Positions 48,501 to 64,000 of a DNA stretch of 64,000 bases are shown here, one piece after another. The notes beneath the pieces were generated by a model. The model made no database searches. It saw nothing but the letters and a program-made list of their open reading frames with translations, and was not told the DNA's origin. The stretch is from a virus. Every line of letters begins with the position of its first letter. Position 1 is the stretch's first letter. The position numbers were made by a program, and so were the translations under genes. Location of the stretch: IMG/VR virus record IMGVR_UViG_3300036770_003021, positions 1 to 64,000 of that record. One strand, written 5' to 3'.

Positions 48501-51500
48501 TGGTATCAATTATGCTCAAAGAGTAATGGATGCGGGTGAAAGCAATCATCTATTGGTTAGTTCAGCAGTAATGTTAAAATATGATAGACCGCCATATGTA
48601 TTAGTAAATGACTTGGGAGATGTGGTTGTGAAACACGGTGTAGTTATGCATTTGTATAGTTTACACGGTAGTGATTTTGGTAACAAAGCATTTCCATCTA
48701 GTAGAGTAAAGAAAGTAGAACCAACAACAAATAAACCAGTATGAAAACAATGCCTTTAGTAAGACAATATCATCCAAGTATTGTTAATACAGACTTGGAT
48801 GTATACAAAATAAAGGATAGAGTTATGGCAGCTCCTATAAATAATCACCCTGATCCATTTCAAGTAATAGATAGACTTGGTATCAATAAGATTAATGATA
48901 CCAAAATCAGAACTGTGGTTTATAATTCCAAAGGTCTTTTTTATATAATATAAATCTTGACAGTTAGAGTTATATGGTTATACTGAAATAATGTCGGAGT
49001 ATTTTGACCCCACATTAATTTACGTCAAAAGCATCAATAAGAATGTTGCAAAAACTCTTATTGAAAAGAATCATTATACACACAAGTGGTCTCTTTGTAC
49101 TGTAGCTTATGGAGTATACTATAAAGAATATGTAGAGAGTACATTCTTTGGTGGGTTTAACGAACGACTAATAGGTGTATTAGTATATGGAAATGCCGTG
49201 GGTAGAAATGCTAGTACCAGTATCTCTTCACTACTTACTAATGATAATGTGTTGGAATTAACACGTTTATGGATAGCAGATGGATATGGTAAGAATATAG
49301 AAAGTTATTGTATTGCCGAGAGTTTTAGATTATTAAATACTGAATATCCCCACATCAAATGTATTCTCAGTTATGCGGATAGTGAAGCTGGACACGCAGG
49401 CACAATCTATCAAGCAACTGGATTTCTATATCAAGGCGATAACTATGTAGATATCGCTATAATGCCTAACTATAGTGTTAGTTTAGTTGGTCCTCCTAAC
49501 TATGACTGGATACACAGTAGAAGTGTATATTCAAGATGGAAAACACACAGTGTAGATAAACTAAAAGATCGCATCGGTAGAACATTCTGGCGTAAACGAG
49601 AGAGTGGTAAACATCGTTATATCAAGTTTATTACTAATAAGATAGAAAATAAGAAGTTAATCAAATCTCTTAAGCATAAAACATTGCCATATCTAAAAAG
49701 TACATCTTTTAAAGAAGAAGTTCAAGAAATAATTGTAGATTCTACCAGCGAATTTTTTGAATAATGCAAGAAAAAACCCATCAGCCTTTCAACTGATGGG
49801 TTTGTTTTAACTTACTAATCGTTCAGATTATACGGTGTCTAGGTCACCGATGATAACCTTACCGTAGAACTCAGGGCGCACTACCTTCTTAGCGTAGCGA
49901 GTCATCACACCACGGCGTGGAGTGAAGTTCACTGGATCATAGACCAATGGAGTTTGGATTAGTGGGATATATGGAGCATATACAGCACCGGTTTCTAGGA
50001 AGTTGTTTCCACGGAAACCAACCAATACTACGTTATCGGTCATGTATGGGTTCTTGTAAACTTGGAAGCGAGAAGCAAAGCTACCAACGCGGCTTACGCC
50101 CATTGCGAACTTAGCTTGATCACCATCGGTGTTTACTACATATCCTGGGATTGATTCTAGGATAGTTGCAACGTCTGGACTTACGACCAAGAAGTTTGCA
50201 CCACCACGTAGGGTCAATTTTTGGATTGTGTTAGATACCTTTTGGATCTTGTTTCCAAGAGTTTGGAACCAAGTGCTCTTTACGTAAGCAGTACGGTTTG
50301 GTGAACTGTTTGCATTACGTGTGAAGATTGCTTCACCAGTAGTTGCATTCAATCCCTTGCTGAATTCAACACCGATTTGGGCGGACCAAGCTTCGGTTGT
50401 TACGCCTTCAACGGCTTCGTTCAACATGTCTAGGATTTCAAGATCGATTTCCATAGATACATATTCACTCAATAGAGCAGTAAGTTCTGCTTCTGCGTCG
50501 ATAGAGTGATATGCGTTCAAGTCTTGAGCCAATTCTGGGGTCCAGACTGCTTTCAACTTACGGGTCTTAGCAACGATTGGTTCGCTGTTTAGTACCAAGT
50601 TTACTTCTGGGATACTGATATCAGTATCGATGCTTTGAGTAGCAACGTTACCTGAGGTACCAGAACCTTCACCAGCGGTCTTACCAGCTTCGAAGTCACC
50701 ACGTAGGTTATCGGTAGGTTGTAGGGTATAGATCAACTTAACGTTGCTTGCTGCACCACCGAATGCGCTATTAGAAGCGGATACGATATATACGGATTGA
50801 TAGAATGGATTGCTCAAACTACCAGTGTTAATTGCTTTTGAATAGGTGTTCAATACCAAACCATTGCTTTGTAGAGTAGTTGGAGCGGTAGAACCAGAGA
50901 TCAAGTTGAATGAACGTACTGCATTCAAGTCAACGTTGTACATATATCCTTGACCAGCAACACCAGTGGTGTTGTCGTCGTGGTTCAAGATAACCTTGAA
51001 CAACTTCTTAGCTACGACAGATGCGCTTAATTCAGCAGCAAATTGAACGTCGTTCCAAGAAGCGGTTTGGATGGTGTTACCAGTTGCGGTTGCAGTTGCA
51101 CTCTTAGCTAGGGTAATAGCAGAGCTACTTACTGGACGAACTGAGTAAGCATAAGCACCTTGACCGTATAGACCACGTACTGCGTCATCAGTTGAACCCA
51201 ACTTCTTACCTGTACCACCGAACAAACTGTCGTTCAATTGCTTACCTGCACGGGTAGTTACGGAACTACCGTTGTTCAAGTTACGCAAATCACTACCAGG
51301 AGCGGTTGTACCATACTTGAAGTCTAGATAGAAAATTAGACCAGATGGTAGATTCATTGGTTGTACGCTGACGAATTCCTTAGCGGCGATTTCAGCGAAT
51401 ACACGGCGTACCAATGGTAGAGCTACACCAGCCCATTGTTCTGAACTGGTAGAGGTACCGGTGGTGGTTGCTTCGTCAAGCAATTGTTTTGCTTGGTTTT

Positions 51501-54500
51501 CCAATAGGATTGACATATGTGCTTTTTCAACACCTTGGCAACCTTCTAGGAGGCCTGTCTTTTCCCACTTGGATTGTAATCCACGTGTTTCAGCCATCAA
51601 TTTGGCTTGTGGATTCATATTTCCTGTCAATAGACTTTTTACATCCATACTCATATTTTTGTTTCTTTCTATATTAATTACTGTTAGGTTTTTACTCGCA
51701 AACTAATTACTTCTTGATTCCTGCGAGTTTTTGGAATCTTGAAGCCATTACTTCAGCTTGAGGTTCTACAATGGTAGAATCAGGCTTTGTACTGGATACT
51801 GGTTTGCTTGCCAAACCTTCGGTGATAGTTTGAGCAGTTGTATTGGTCTTTTTCTTGACAACTGATGCACCGGAATTAAGTGATTCGGCTAAAACTGTAT
51901 ATGCCAACTTGACTTCACGAATATTCTTGGTCAAGTCGAAAGTGTTGATGATCTTCAACTTTTGATCTTCGGTAAGAGCTTTACCTTTGAACAATTTGTT
52001 GGTGTAGAGCAACTTAGCATTTAATAGATTTGTTTCAGATAGAACACTCTTCAAATACTTTACAGTCTTGATGTGTTCGCTCAATTGAGACTTTAGTTGT
52101 TCATTTTCTTCGTTGATAGCTACTAGAGCTTCTGCCATTTCTTCAGCGGATACTTCTTCTGAGTATTCACCTTCTGAAGGAGATGGAACTTGAGCTGGGG
52201 CTGGAGCTGGTACTTCAGCAGCTGGAGCAGCTGGAGCAACAGGAGCTTCTGGAGCTGGAGCAGGTGCTGGTGCAGCTGCTGGATCTTCGCCTTCTAGTTC
52301 TGCTAGAAGTTCGTCTAAATTAATTTCTTCTTCCATTGAAGCTTCGGAATCATCAGATTCACCGGCATCGTCGGAAGCTCCTTCGGATACTTCACCTTCT
52401 AGTTCTGCTAGAATTTCGTCTAGTTCTTCACTGGTTACTTCAGCGCCTTCTTCAACGGCAGCTTCTTCTTCAAGCTTTACGTCGAATTCTTGTTTGCCTG
52501 CTGGAGTTGTGTTTTTATTTGCAGCTGGTGATGGATTCACTGGTTTTGCAGTCTTAGCTGTTAGACCATCATCCTTACCAATATTGGAAGATGCAAGTTT
52601 TTCTTCAATCTTGCCTTCTTCACCTTCTGGTGCTTCGGTTTCTTCTGCCATTTCTTCCTTGAGTTTATCTGCAAACATTTCTTTCATACTGTTTGCAAAA
52701 CTTTCTTCAAGGAAGGTCTTTGCATTTGCCAATGCTGTTTCACGTACAGCCTTTGCATCCGCAATGCTTTCTTTTAATAGATCGCTCATAATTATATTTC
52801 TGCCTTTCTTATTGTTATTTGTTGGTGAAGCTATTGAAGAACTCCAAAGAAGATAAATGTATGTGACATCAAAGAATGATGTATTTGAATAATAAATATA
52901 ATTTAAAATTGAAACAAATGAAAATATTTTATATTTATTGATATATGCCTGCAAAAAGCGAAAAACAAGCCAGACTATTTAGATTGGTAAGAGCACTACA
53001 AAAAGGTGGAATCAAATCAAAAGAAGTTTCACCACAAGTTCGTAAGATGGCACGTACCATCAAACCAAGTAGTGTAAAACACTTTGTTAAATTGAAAGAA
53101 ATATTGAAAAGTCTTAATGAAGCAGAATATTCATTGAGTGATTTTGATATCATTAAAGGCAAATCATTTAACCAAGTACTAAAAGAAAATGAAGGTATTC
53201 CGTTTACTAAAAAAGAAATGTTAACTTTTCAAAGTAAACAAGCAGGATTTAGTGGATTTGGAAAAACAAATTTTATTCCTAACCCACCAGAAAATACAAA
53301 AATAGAAACTGAAATATTTAGTAATGGTAGTACCAAGAAATATGTGTTTAAAAAGCTCATAGATCAAAAAAATGAAAATTTAATTGTATATGCTTGTTTT
53401 ATTCAAAGATCTTATCCTGATAAACCAGACAAAGAAATATTCAGTATGTTAAGTACTGCTTTGGATAAGAATAAAGATTCTGAACAAACAAAAACCCTAT
53501 CTGACTTTATAGATAGAATTAACTCTTATGGCCTATAATTTCAATCCAAATCTAGCTAAACATATGAATTCCACAAAAGACAATTATAAGTTTATAAAAA
53601 GAACTGGGGACGAAACTCCATATTCCAACCCAGATGTGCGTTCTATGAATAATAGCTACAACAATTATAAGTCTCCAAAATTAATTAACTTTATAAACAA
53701 TGATAATTTTGAAGAAGAAAAAATGTTTAAGTTAGAAGATATAGATAATCCAAACGGATGGGATTTTACGGAAATTGATATATTGGGTGAAATGAATTTT
53801 CGTATAGATGATGAATACAGAATGTTTTCTGAAATAGAAGTTCCATCTTTAGATATGGTCAACGAGAAAAGAAAAACCTTCGTCTATAAAACAGACGAAG
53901 GTTATGTCATAGAAGCAAATAGAAGATACGTTTTCGAATCTTTCGATAAAATGTTGGAATTTATTGATTCGATACCGATGAGTTAATAGTGCCTTCTTGT
54001 GGTTTTGGATCAGTGTGTACTTGGTCGGCAATTTCAAAATAACGTTCCAATCTCATACCAACTTGTTCATACAACATTTCAAGTTGTTTTTCAATTTCTT
54101 TCATTTTGTTGGCTTCTTCATACATTTTGGCAGCGTCTCTTTTGATTTCTTTCATATCACGTTCAACCATTTTGGCTTGCATCCAGTCGCCACATTCTTT
54201 AATTGCGTAGCGTTCTGCTAGATTAACAGCCTCCATAATTTTTTGTGCAGTTTCATATACACAATCGGCTTTTAATCCCTTGCGATATTCATTATAGGAT
54301 CTAATAGCACCAACCATTTTTGACTTTTCTTCTTTGGTGAGTGGGCTATAAGCTACTTCAGTGGAATTTTCTAGTAAATGTTTTAATTTCATACTTTATA
54401 AATATTATAATTCTGATAGAATGTTGTGAATAATTCTTTCTACATTACCGTATGGGTTGACAATTGTTCTTTGTTCTACACTTTCATTGATTTTGCCTTG

Positions 54501-57500
54501 AGGATACATAAAGGCACCTTGTGTACTAGGATTGCTTACAAAGTCAAATGCGATCAAATCAAAATCGTCTTGTACAATGTCAGCCCCTTCTCTCATATCT
54601 TTTTTAACACTGCCTAATCCTCTGCTGCTAATACCTAATAAAATTCCAGATTGCAATAAATCTCTAAGAATATTACCACTTGGTGTGGGTAGTATTTCAA
54701 CTGTTCCAACTAAATCTTTGTCTTCCCAACCCATATCAACGATGTTGTGACTAACGTTCTTTAAGTTAACCACGCTGCTTTCTGGATGATCCAACTCACC
54801 CATAGCACGACGTTGTTTTACGAAGTTTTGCATATACTTTTCAGCTTCACGCTTTAGTACATCTTCTGGGTACACTCTTCCATTTTGATTCTTTGCATCC
54901 GCACGTTGTAATACGCCGGTTACATATAGTTTTCCATCTTTAAGAGATTCATTTAAAGATGTCTTTTTAAATTCAAATGGTAATATGTCTATCAATACTT
55001 GTTTCATATATATGTTAAGCTTTAGGTTGTGTTGTTCCTGGTTGTTTTGATTGATCTGGTTGATTTGCAACAGTTGCGTCTTGCTTATCTGCGGTTATTG
55101 TATTTTGTGGAACAACATTTTGTTGACTTTGAGGGTCAACCAATGCTTTTGATTTAGCAACTTGATATTGATCTTTTGGTTTCAAATTATCAGCATTACC
55201 TAAAATTTTAAGTTTAAATCCTGGCTTGATGAAAAATTTAGCTACTTTTTGTTTATTTTCTTCACGGCCAATTATTATAATAACGTATCTGTCGTAGTAA
55301 TAATCAATAGCAACACCAGTTACATTTATAGTATAATCTGTCTCAGGTTGTTTATATCCTTTACTGGCTCTAACTACGATTTTCTTACCTAAAATTTTGT
55401 CTTGGATTGTTTTTTGTAGATTGTTCTTTAATGCCTCAGTTGAACCTTTTAACTTGGTATCAAATGCTGTAAAATCAGGCAATACATCATATGTTTTTAA
55501 ATCTACAGATGGTGAAGGTTCGGCTTGCTTTGGTTGTTGAGTTGGAGGTTGAGCAGGTGACGGTTGTGGAACAGAAGCTTTCTGACCTTCTTGTTCATAT
55601 TTTAAACCATTAAAACCTTCAGTAAATGGTAAACTTCCTTGTTTATAACCAATCAAATTTGGATCTAAATTTGGATCATTATGTTGAACCAACCCATTTT
55701 TATCTGTATATGTATCTCCTAATTCAATTGATTGAGCAGGAGTACTATATGCTGGTTCACTATACATTTGATTTTCTAACTTATAACCAGTACTTCTTTT
55801 AACTGGTTTAGCTAACTTGTATCCTACTTGTGTATATGTATCTGGTCTTGCTCCTCTTTTTGAAAAAGCAAATGGAGTTCTTGCAGCGTCACCACCAACA
55901 GCAACTGGACCAGAAGCAACAGGTGCGGTACCTGTTGTACTAGCTTCATTTTTAACCTTTAGGTTGGTTAAAATCTTTTTAATCTTTTGTTTAAGATTTT
56001 GCTTCATTTTTGACATCAATCTTTTTAATTTCTTCTATCAATTCGTATGCATTTAACAATGAAGTCAATTGATTTTCTTTAATTACGCCAACACAAGATT
56101 TTGTTGAAAACTGACTAATAACTTCATTTATTTTAATTTTTACCACTTCGGAGGTAACATTCTTCACTTGATCTTTTAATACTCCACTTATTCTCTTATA
56201 TTCTTCGTTGACGTATTTTGTAAATTTACTGGAGTTTGAAACATTAGTAATATATTCTTTTAGAAGTTTCTTTTGATCTGGCAAAAGATTGTTGTATTTG
56301 GTATTAAAGTTTTCAATCAAGAATTTATAGGCCAACAATCTAACTTCAGCACTTTGATTTCCATAAACATCCATCATTTCTTGTTCTGACTTCTTTTCTT
56401 TTGTTAAGCTCTCAACAATATATTCTCTTGATTCTAACAATTCAGATACATCAAACTTGACTTCACTTTTATCTTGATCTTCAAATAATTTGTATATAGA
56501 GGCATATAACTTATAATTTGGAATTTTATTTTTCAAAAATTCGTCTATATTATACTTCTCTTTTATTTCTTTAATTATGTTGTACTTTTGCTTGTTCAAT
56601 TCACGTTCATCTAGTTTGGAACGTGTTTGTAAAACAACATTCAAAAGACGTTCAGCGGAAGAAGCATCTTTGCTTTTTTGTTGGAGGATGAAATTGTAAA
56701 GTTGCACTTCTTTTCCTAGTTCTTTACTTTCGTGAAAATACTTGAACATCAGATTTTTGGTAAATGATTCATCTCTCCCCGCTAGAATGTCGGCTGTTAT
56801 TTGTCTAGTGAGTAGTTCAAACAATATTCCAGCATTCTTGAATTTCGAATGTTTTGCTTTCTTGTGCATATTATTTATTATTATTTATAAATATAATCAA
56901 TGTGGTTAAATATGTAGGAATTATACTATTCTTTTATATTTTGTTCATCCATAAAAGATTTTTTACTTCCCTCTCGTAATATTTCTTTTTCTTGATCTAA
57001 AGTTTTTAGTACATCTGTCAATCCTTTAATAGATTCTAGTGATAGCGGAGACTTGTTTTTATACTTGTGCGTCACAGACAAATCACTACGTCTATTGTTT
57101 TCTAATGTACCCAATGGATCTTCACCAAATCGATAATCACGTGCATCTTTTCTACCAGTTTGATCACGTTCTGCTAATTTTGGAGGTGTTGATTTTTCTC
57201 CACCAGCTTCACCACCTTTTGGCTCACCTCCACCTGGCGGTTCTCCGCCTGGCTCACCACCAGATGGCTCGGCACCGCCTGGTTCTCCACTTGGGCTACC
57301 AGCAGACCCACCGGCTCCTTCTTTATCGTCCTTGTTTAAGAATGATAATGCTGGATCATTGCCTTCTTCTTCGATTTGTTTAAATCTATATGTACCTTTA
57401 GCATCATCGATAAGTTGTTTTTGCAACTCAATCATATCTTGATCTGATAAACCAAAAATATTTTCATAGATCCACTTCTTAGAAAATACTTTTTGTTCTT

Positions 57501-60500
57501 GCATATCTTTGGAGAGTTCGACTTTGCTTTTATATACGTCGATCTTTTCTTTTTCAAAGATAGTAGATGGATTGGTCAATTCCAATGTAAAATCGACCAA
57601 CGATTCATCTCTATATCCTTGTGAATATAAATGAATAACCGCAATCTTATTTAACTCACTTACAATAATACGTTGAATACGTTGAACAGTTCTAGCAAAA
57701 CGTATATCTTCAGCTGCCAATGTAGCTTTACCGCTTAGACTTTCATCGTAACCTAAAAATGCTTTGGGGATCTTAAGCGCTGCCATCATTTTGTTACGAA
57801 GATATTCAATATCATCAGTACCTGTCCATTCTAGACCAGACAAGTTTTCAATACTTGTACCGCTATCACTACCACGAACTGGCAAGAAAAAGTCTTCTAC
57901 CATGTTCTGCAAATTGAATCTTAAATTGTAGTCGCCTGTTTGTTGATCCAAATATGGTACTTTTTTCATTTGATCCATAATGCGTTGCATATGGTTATCA
58001 ACTTCATTTGGAGGAATATTACCGATGTCAACCTTGAAAATACGTTTTTCAGGAGCGCGCATAATACGATGAATTAACATTGCGTCTTCCATCAAACTCA
58101 ATTGCTTCCATACACGACGAGCGCCTTCTAAAGAACTTTTTCCGTATGGCAAAAAGTTACTATCACTCAACAAACGAAAATGTGCAATTTGATAATTTTC
58201 TAGTTCTTCTAGTTTATTACCATATGGAAGGTTGACTTGGAACTTAACAAAATTCTTATTTGATAAATGTGCGTTTTCTACACGGGTTACATAATAAGTG
58301 CTCAATGGCTCTACCAAATAAACACCATATTCAGGGCTAATATGTAAACGTAAATAAAAATCTCCGTATTTGACCATACAACGAGTCCAACTCCAAAGAT
58401 TGAATTCGATGTTTAAAATGTCATAAAACAAATTGTGTAGAATTTGCTTGATTTCATCGTTGGATGATTTAATATGAATTACTTCACCCATTTCATTTCT
58501 AGTTGTACATTCATCTGCATAAATATCCAATGCAGATGCTAGAATTGGATCCATATCCATTGTATCATAATCACGAAATAGTTCTACACGGCTACTTTGA
58601 TACGATAAATTGAAATCTCTTGTGTATTGATTATATGAAGTGGTGCGTAATCTATTAAAACGATCTCTTAAACTATTACGATCTGTAGCATACTGAATTT
58701 CGTCAGTATCAATTACTTTTAATTTTTTACCACCAATATTACGAACAATTACATCATTTGAAAACAAACGTTTCAAACGTGCAAATAATGAACGATTGCG
58801 TAATTCTTGAAAAGATTTATCTGCCATATTATTCTAGTATATAAGTATTTACAACAACCAAGTTAAACTTTCTTTTTTGTCATTTACAGTAAATTCCATC
58901 GTCTTTTGATGATCGGGTACAGTGCTTACTTGTTTTGGTACAGTTATTTGACTTGTTACTTTTGATATTTTAGAAACCATTGCTTTATTATAAGCTATTT
59001 GTTCGTTTCTAAGTTTTAAAGCTGTTTCACGAATCCACAATCCAATGCCCAATGACATAACTAAATCGTCATTATATCCCTTCATAGCCTCAGCTTTAGC
59101 TCCATTCCATATAAACACATTCAATTCCTCATAAAGTCTTTTAGACTTGATTATAACACCTTTTTCTCTAAAAAAGTTTTCTAGTTTACTAATGATTAAT
59201 GGTCTATTTTTACTAGTGGTTGTAAATCCAGCCACTAATTTTTTGTCCGCAGAATTTAATTTATTAGTATATGTTTTTTCCACATCTATAACAGTTAAAT
59301 CAGCTGCACTATAAAATGTATTCTGATAATCTCTATCTATAATTTGTTGAAGTGTAGCCCAACCCACGTTATTGTTTTCCACGACTAATAGCGCATTATT
59401 ATATTCAGTTGCAACACTTACCAACAAGTTTCCATAATCTTTAGTAGTTAATTGTCCTTTATATTCCGCAACTTGTTCCAATGTTTCTATGTCAAAGATA
59501 TGAAATGCGCTATAATCTGCTCCATCTCCTCTCGCACAGTCAGCCGTCAATATATAATTTTTACTATAATTGGGATAATCCCATATCCAAAAATCTTGAT
59601 TGTTACCGCGTTTTTCAATTGGATCTTTAATATAAGTTTGTTTATAAAACTCTAAAATATCAACGCTCACAACTTGATTACCAGATGTACTAAAATCACA
59701 ATCACATTCTTGCGCTGCACCTTTTACACCTGACAATTCCGTTTGTTTATCTCTCCAAGCTTGATCTCTTTCTGGATGTAGATGCCATGGTAATCGTATT
59801 GTTTTAAAGTTGTTCTTACCTTCTTCAGCTTCTACCCACGTTTTATGGAAGAAATTACCAACACCATTTGGCGTACTTAATATAATAGCTCTACCACCAG
59901 TAGACAGTGTATATTGTGATGACAACCAAATTTCTTCAATACCGTCGATAAATGCAGCTTCGTCAATGATTAGTAAAGATAGTGCGGATGATCGACCAGC
60001 GGTACCAGCAGATGATACTGCTTTGATTTGCGATCCGTTTTTAAGACGCAATGAAAGACGATTGTCTTCTACACAGGGAACTTTTAACCAAGATGGCAAG
60101 TTATCATTAGCAAATCTAACTTTGGTAACGATTTCTTTTGCGGTTTCTTGAGTAATACTAATACAAAGAATATTCTTATCGTTATGGAATGTCATTAACC
60201 ACAAACTATAAGCTGCTGTAAGAGTACTAATACCCATCTGACGACTTTTTAATACAATATTAAGACTATTATCTACAAAGTCTGATAGAGTTGTCTCTTG
60301 AAAAGGAAACAATTCAAAGTTACAAGTACCACGAATAGGATGTTGGATCTTAACATACTTTTTCATAAAGTATATTGGATCCTCAATACACTTCTTATAC
60401 TCTTGCTTTATTATTTCTCTTAGATTTGGCTGACTCATATTTCTCTTCGTATTCTTTTATTTTGACATTGAGTTCGTCTAAACGTTTATCGATGACATCT

Positions 60501-63500
60501 ATATCTTTTATTAGATCTTCCAATATTTTGTTGTAATCTATGTTTCCGTCCCACTTTTCAAATGACCCGTCTTCCTCCAAGAACTCAACGGGTTTATCTT
60601 TATTTTCCTCGCAAAACTTTTTACTTTCTTCAAACTTTTTCTTATAGTCTTCCAATATACCACGTTCATTTTTAAGATCTTGTAGTTCATTGTAAACTTC
60701 AAACATCCCCATTAATTTCAACTCAGTCTGAAAATTTGTAAAACAATCATAACAATATCCAGTCTTTGGCCAAACTCTATCATCCAAATAATTACCCCAA
60801 CGAACATCCATATTACACTTTTTACAACGTTGTTCGTTGATAATGGTAGCACGTTTTGGAACTCTGCGTTTGCTTCCATTTTTCCAAACCCATTTTCTAC
60901 CTTGTCCATCCTCCCATTCTTCACCTTCTTTGCGTTTATTATTCTCCAAATTGGCATCATAACCAACTTGTACGAATGGACGATTACCTTCTAGGTAATC
61001 TTTGACAATACCCAGATTACTTTTACCTGATGCTTTTTTCATAACAAATACGTATTTAATTTATTTCTTAAACTTACTGCCGAGACCTTTTATAATAAAA
61101 CTTCCTGTAATTTTAAATGGATCGACGTAAATATTTGGGTCTCTAACTACAATTCCTTCGTGTGTATCCAAATCTCCAATCTCGCTTGTAGCATTCTTTA
61201 AAACTTCGTCTCCCAATTTAATTGTAGCTAAATAAACAATTGTATCATTAACTATTTTATTTATGTCTTGATCTGGAAAATCTTGAATAATATTTTTACT
61301 ATCTACTGCTTTTAAAAATTGTTCACGGGTGATAAGTGGCGTTTTAAAAGTTAATCCTTTTAACCAATCTTTCAAGGATTTGGTTACAGCTTTACCATTT
61401 GGATACAATGTAATAGGACGAATCAAAACATTAGCTATCTTTGGTTCTGATTTGAAAGTGGTATCGACACTACCCAAAACTTTAAAACCATGCTTTACAG
61501 CGATCTTATTTAATTTATTAATATAAGACTGCATTGCAGCTTTATCATATGGAATTTCAGTAGCTACTCTTGATTTAATACTGCCATCTTTACCAAATGT
61601 TTTTGGTTTGATTTCTTTTAATCCGTGAATAGCTAGAAAGTTACCAATTTCACTATATCCCAAAACATTTGTTTGCCCTTCTACATATTCAATATTAAAC
61701 AATATGTTAGGATTATCCAACAGTCCCAATTTATTCAGTTCAGTCTTTGTAGTGGGAATAGCTTCATCAAAAATATTGATAACCTTGCTGCCAATAGTAA
61801 TGAATCCGTGACCTGGCTCAAATCTAGTAGCCAAGTCTTCTGGTCTCATTCCTTTAATATCAAGTGGCTTTGCACTACCACGATCCATTACAAATTGTCC
61901 GTTCGCAAGTCGAATACTGGCATTTACGCCGTCAATTTTAACACTACCACCACCTCGTTTGAGTGATTCAATTGACTTTACAAATACATCAACTAATTTA
62001 GCGCCTGTATTCACAAAATCAAATGGATGTGCCATATGACCTCCGGCACCACCTTCTTGTATTACTTCATTCAAAATATTATTCAGCTTTATCATATGTT
62101 TTTAAAAATGTTTTATCAAATACAGGAATTGCTTTTTTGTAAGAACTTTTAGTTTCATCTAGACTATTATTAGTAAATTGCCAATTCCAAAATAATTGGT
62201 CTGGTGTTTTGAATCCAAAAAACTGAAGTACTTCTTTTTGTGTTTGTGTAACATCTTTACCGTGCCAGTTTTGTCCAACGGCAATAAATCCGGCTTCAAT
62301 ATCTTTTACTACATTCTTTTCTCCTAATGTAGAGTGTCTATTCTCAATCCAAGTTAGTCTTTCAATTAGTTTCTGATAATAACCATTGGCTTGACCCCAT
62401 CTAACACTTGCAAAAAATACAACACAGTCGCTTTGAAACAATTCTTTGGTAATTTTCCAAAGTTCGTCATTTTTATTATTTAAACTAGCCCAACAACGAT
62501 GATATCCACTTGGATTTTTATTATCATCTTTGAGTAAAGCTCCTTTTACACCACAATGATTGCCGTCATATTTTAGATTGCTACTTACATTGCCTTCACA
62601 AGGAGCTATATTTAAACTAGGCACTTCTATTAACGTTACTTTATCTTTACCAAGTAATTCTTGTATCTTAATTGCTAATTGAGTGCTTTTTGGAACATCG
62701 TCTTTATGACCACTCCATCTATTACTAGTAGTTAGTAATAGTACTTTGTTTTTGGCGCGTAAATAGTCTATTGTCTTTTTGTATTTACGAGCATAAAGAT
62801 CCATATCTTGCTCGCTTTGAGGAAGTTTGGCTTCTAATAATAAATCGTTTAAACTGATCATTTTGATAATTGGTATAAAATTATTTGTTTGTTTTTTTAA
62901 CGCAGTTGGGATATTTTTTACCAAACAATGTTTTCATACCTTTTTGCGTATATCCCTTCCAACATTTCTCTTCTATATTATTTTCAACCACCCCATATCC
63001 AGAACCATATGGAGATGATTTACCAGATTCTGGATTGGACGTTTCTTTATTTAATTTTATTGTTTTTGCTTTTGAAGCCTCTTTACGTTGTATAGCATAG
63101 TCTAAAGCACTTTTTAATCTGCTTTTAACATCTGGATCTTTAGCATTTTGATAAGCTGCTCTAACTCTCTGATGTATAAGATTTATAATTTGAGATTGTC
63201 TTTTGTGACTTTTTGATTTAAAACCACTACTAGCTAGTGTATCTTTAATGTCTTGTGATGTTCTAAATTTTACCCGAACAGTATCCTTCGGATTTTCATC
63301 AGTATACAATCTTCTATCAGATCCTTTTGGCTTTTTACCAGTTCCAACTTTTGGATCAGACTCAGATAAAACATTTGTATCATTAATCACAGTATCGATT
63401 AATTTTAAAAGAGATGGATCTACGGCTTCTTTAATTTGTGGCTTGGCTAAATCTTCAACAATTTGCGTTAATCGTATCATAATATATAAATAGTAATTAT

Positions 63501-64000
63501 TTTCGATTCCAGATAAATTTCATATGTCCACAATCCCAAATTCTATCATATCCATTAATCTGCATATTTTGCCACTCACTCAAATTAATATCAAATTTTT
63601 CAAGTTTTTCTTTTAATTTATGTTTTTGAAAATGATTTCTTTCAATTGGTACACCTTTGTTTTTGTAAAAATAATGATAACCAGGTAGAGTGTCATCTAC
63701 AAATGACATACCAATTTGTTTATATAAATTACCTGTAAATAATCTTTTATCACTATATGTTACAATAGAATTTACATCATAATTTTTTATAAAATGATTG
63801 AATAATTTAGAAGCACCTCCTATTACATTTGTATTTAATATATTACAATACCTAGATAACTCATATTGATATTTTTTGTCATATCTAGATTTAACAAAAG
63901 TCATTAGTGACACCAAAATATTATTATAATATAATCCTAATCTTATAGATGATGTATCATTTCCCTGTATATGATTATCAGTCAAAAATGCAGATTTTTC

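Overview
The window is one contiguous piece of a large, AT-rich, T4-type tailed-phage (myovirus) genome. The evidence is a set of T4-type proteins: class Ia ribonucleotide reductase (NrdA/NrdB), DnaB-type helicase, FEN-type exonuclease, UvsX, gp32, baseplate hub proteins, gp19 tail tube, gp13/gp14/gp15-like neck proteins, gp23 capsid, gp22-like scaffold, gp21 prohead protease, gp20 portal and gp17 terminase. The tail sheath (gp18) and the replicative family-B polymerase are not in this window. AGGAGG-type ribosome binding sites and TTGACA/TATAAT-type promoters suggest a host with ordinary Shine-Dalgarno and sigma70-type signals. The host cannot be named from the sequence.

Layout. Nearly everything reads leftward (minus strand). 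1-10.9 kb: an exported His-tailed protein, a PAS protein, nrdB, nrdA, helicase, an exonuclease split by a 5-base stop/restart, a homing endonuclease, uvsX and gp32 with an AU-rich leader. 10.9-15 kb: unknown genes and a family-A polymerase-like protein. 15-25.3 kb: baseplate hub genes, tape measure and the tail-assembly chaperone pair joined by a frameshift. 25.4-28.8 kb: a nucleotidyltransferase, a second homing endonuclease, the tail tube and a HAD-nucleotidyltransferase fusion. 28.9-40 kb: two giant fibre proteins. 40.1-45.5 kb: neck genes and small accessory genes. 45.5-49.8 kb: a rightward cassette (lipoprotein, MscS-like membrane protein, ankyrin-class III nucleotidyl cyclase, small ORF, Mom-like acyltransferase). 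49.8-61 kb: capsid, scaffold, protease, portal and terminase, with two short rightward genes at 52.9-54 kb. 61-64 kb: ligase-like, flavodoxin-like and other accessory genes.

How it works together. Two kinds of start signal can be read. Sigma70-like promoters precede several replication or auxiliary genes, some so close that the mRNA would be nearly leaderless. A recurrent TATTTAT(A/T) element lies mostly 3-16 bases before structural and accessory genes on both strands and is the likely late element. Six or seven proteins share an N-terminus like the T4 capsid-targeting sequence ending in (L/I)-x-E, and the gp21-type protease that would cut it is encoded here. They are candidates for proteins packaged in the head and injected with the DNA.

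The best candidates for undescribed biology are the ankyrin-cyclase/MscS/lipoprotein cassette, the predicted set of head-packaged enzymes (GP88-like, KxDG ligase-like, flavodoxin-like), the +1/-2 chaperone frameshift on T7, and the TAGTG-split exonuclease.
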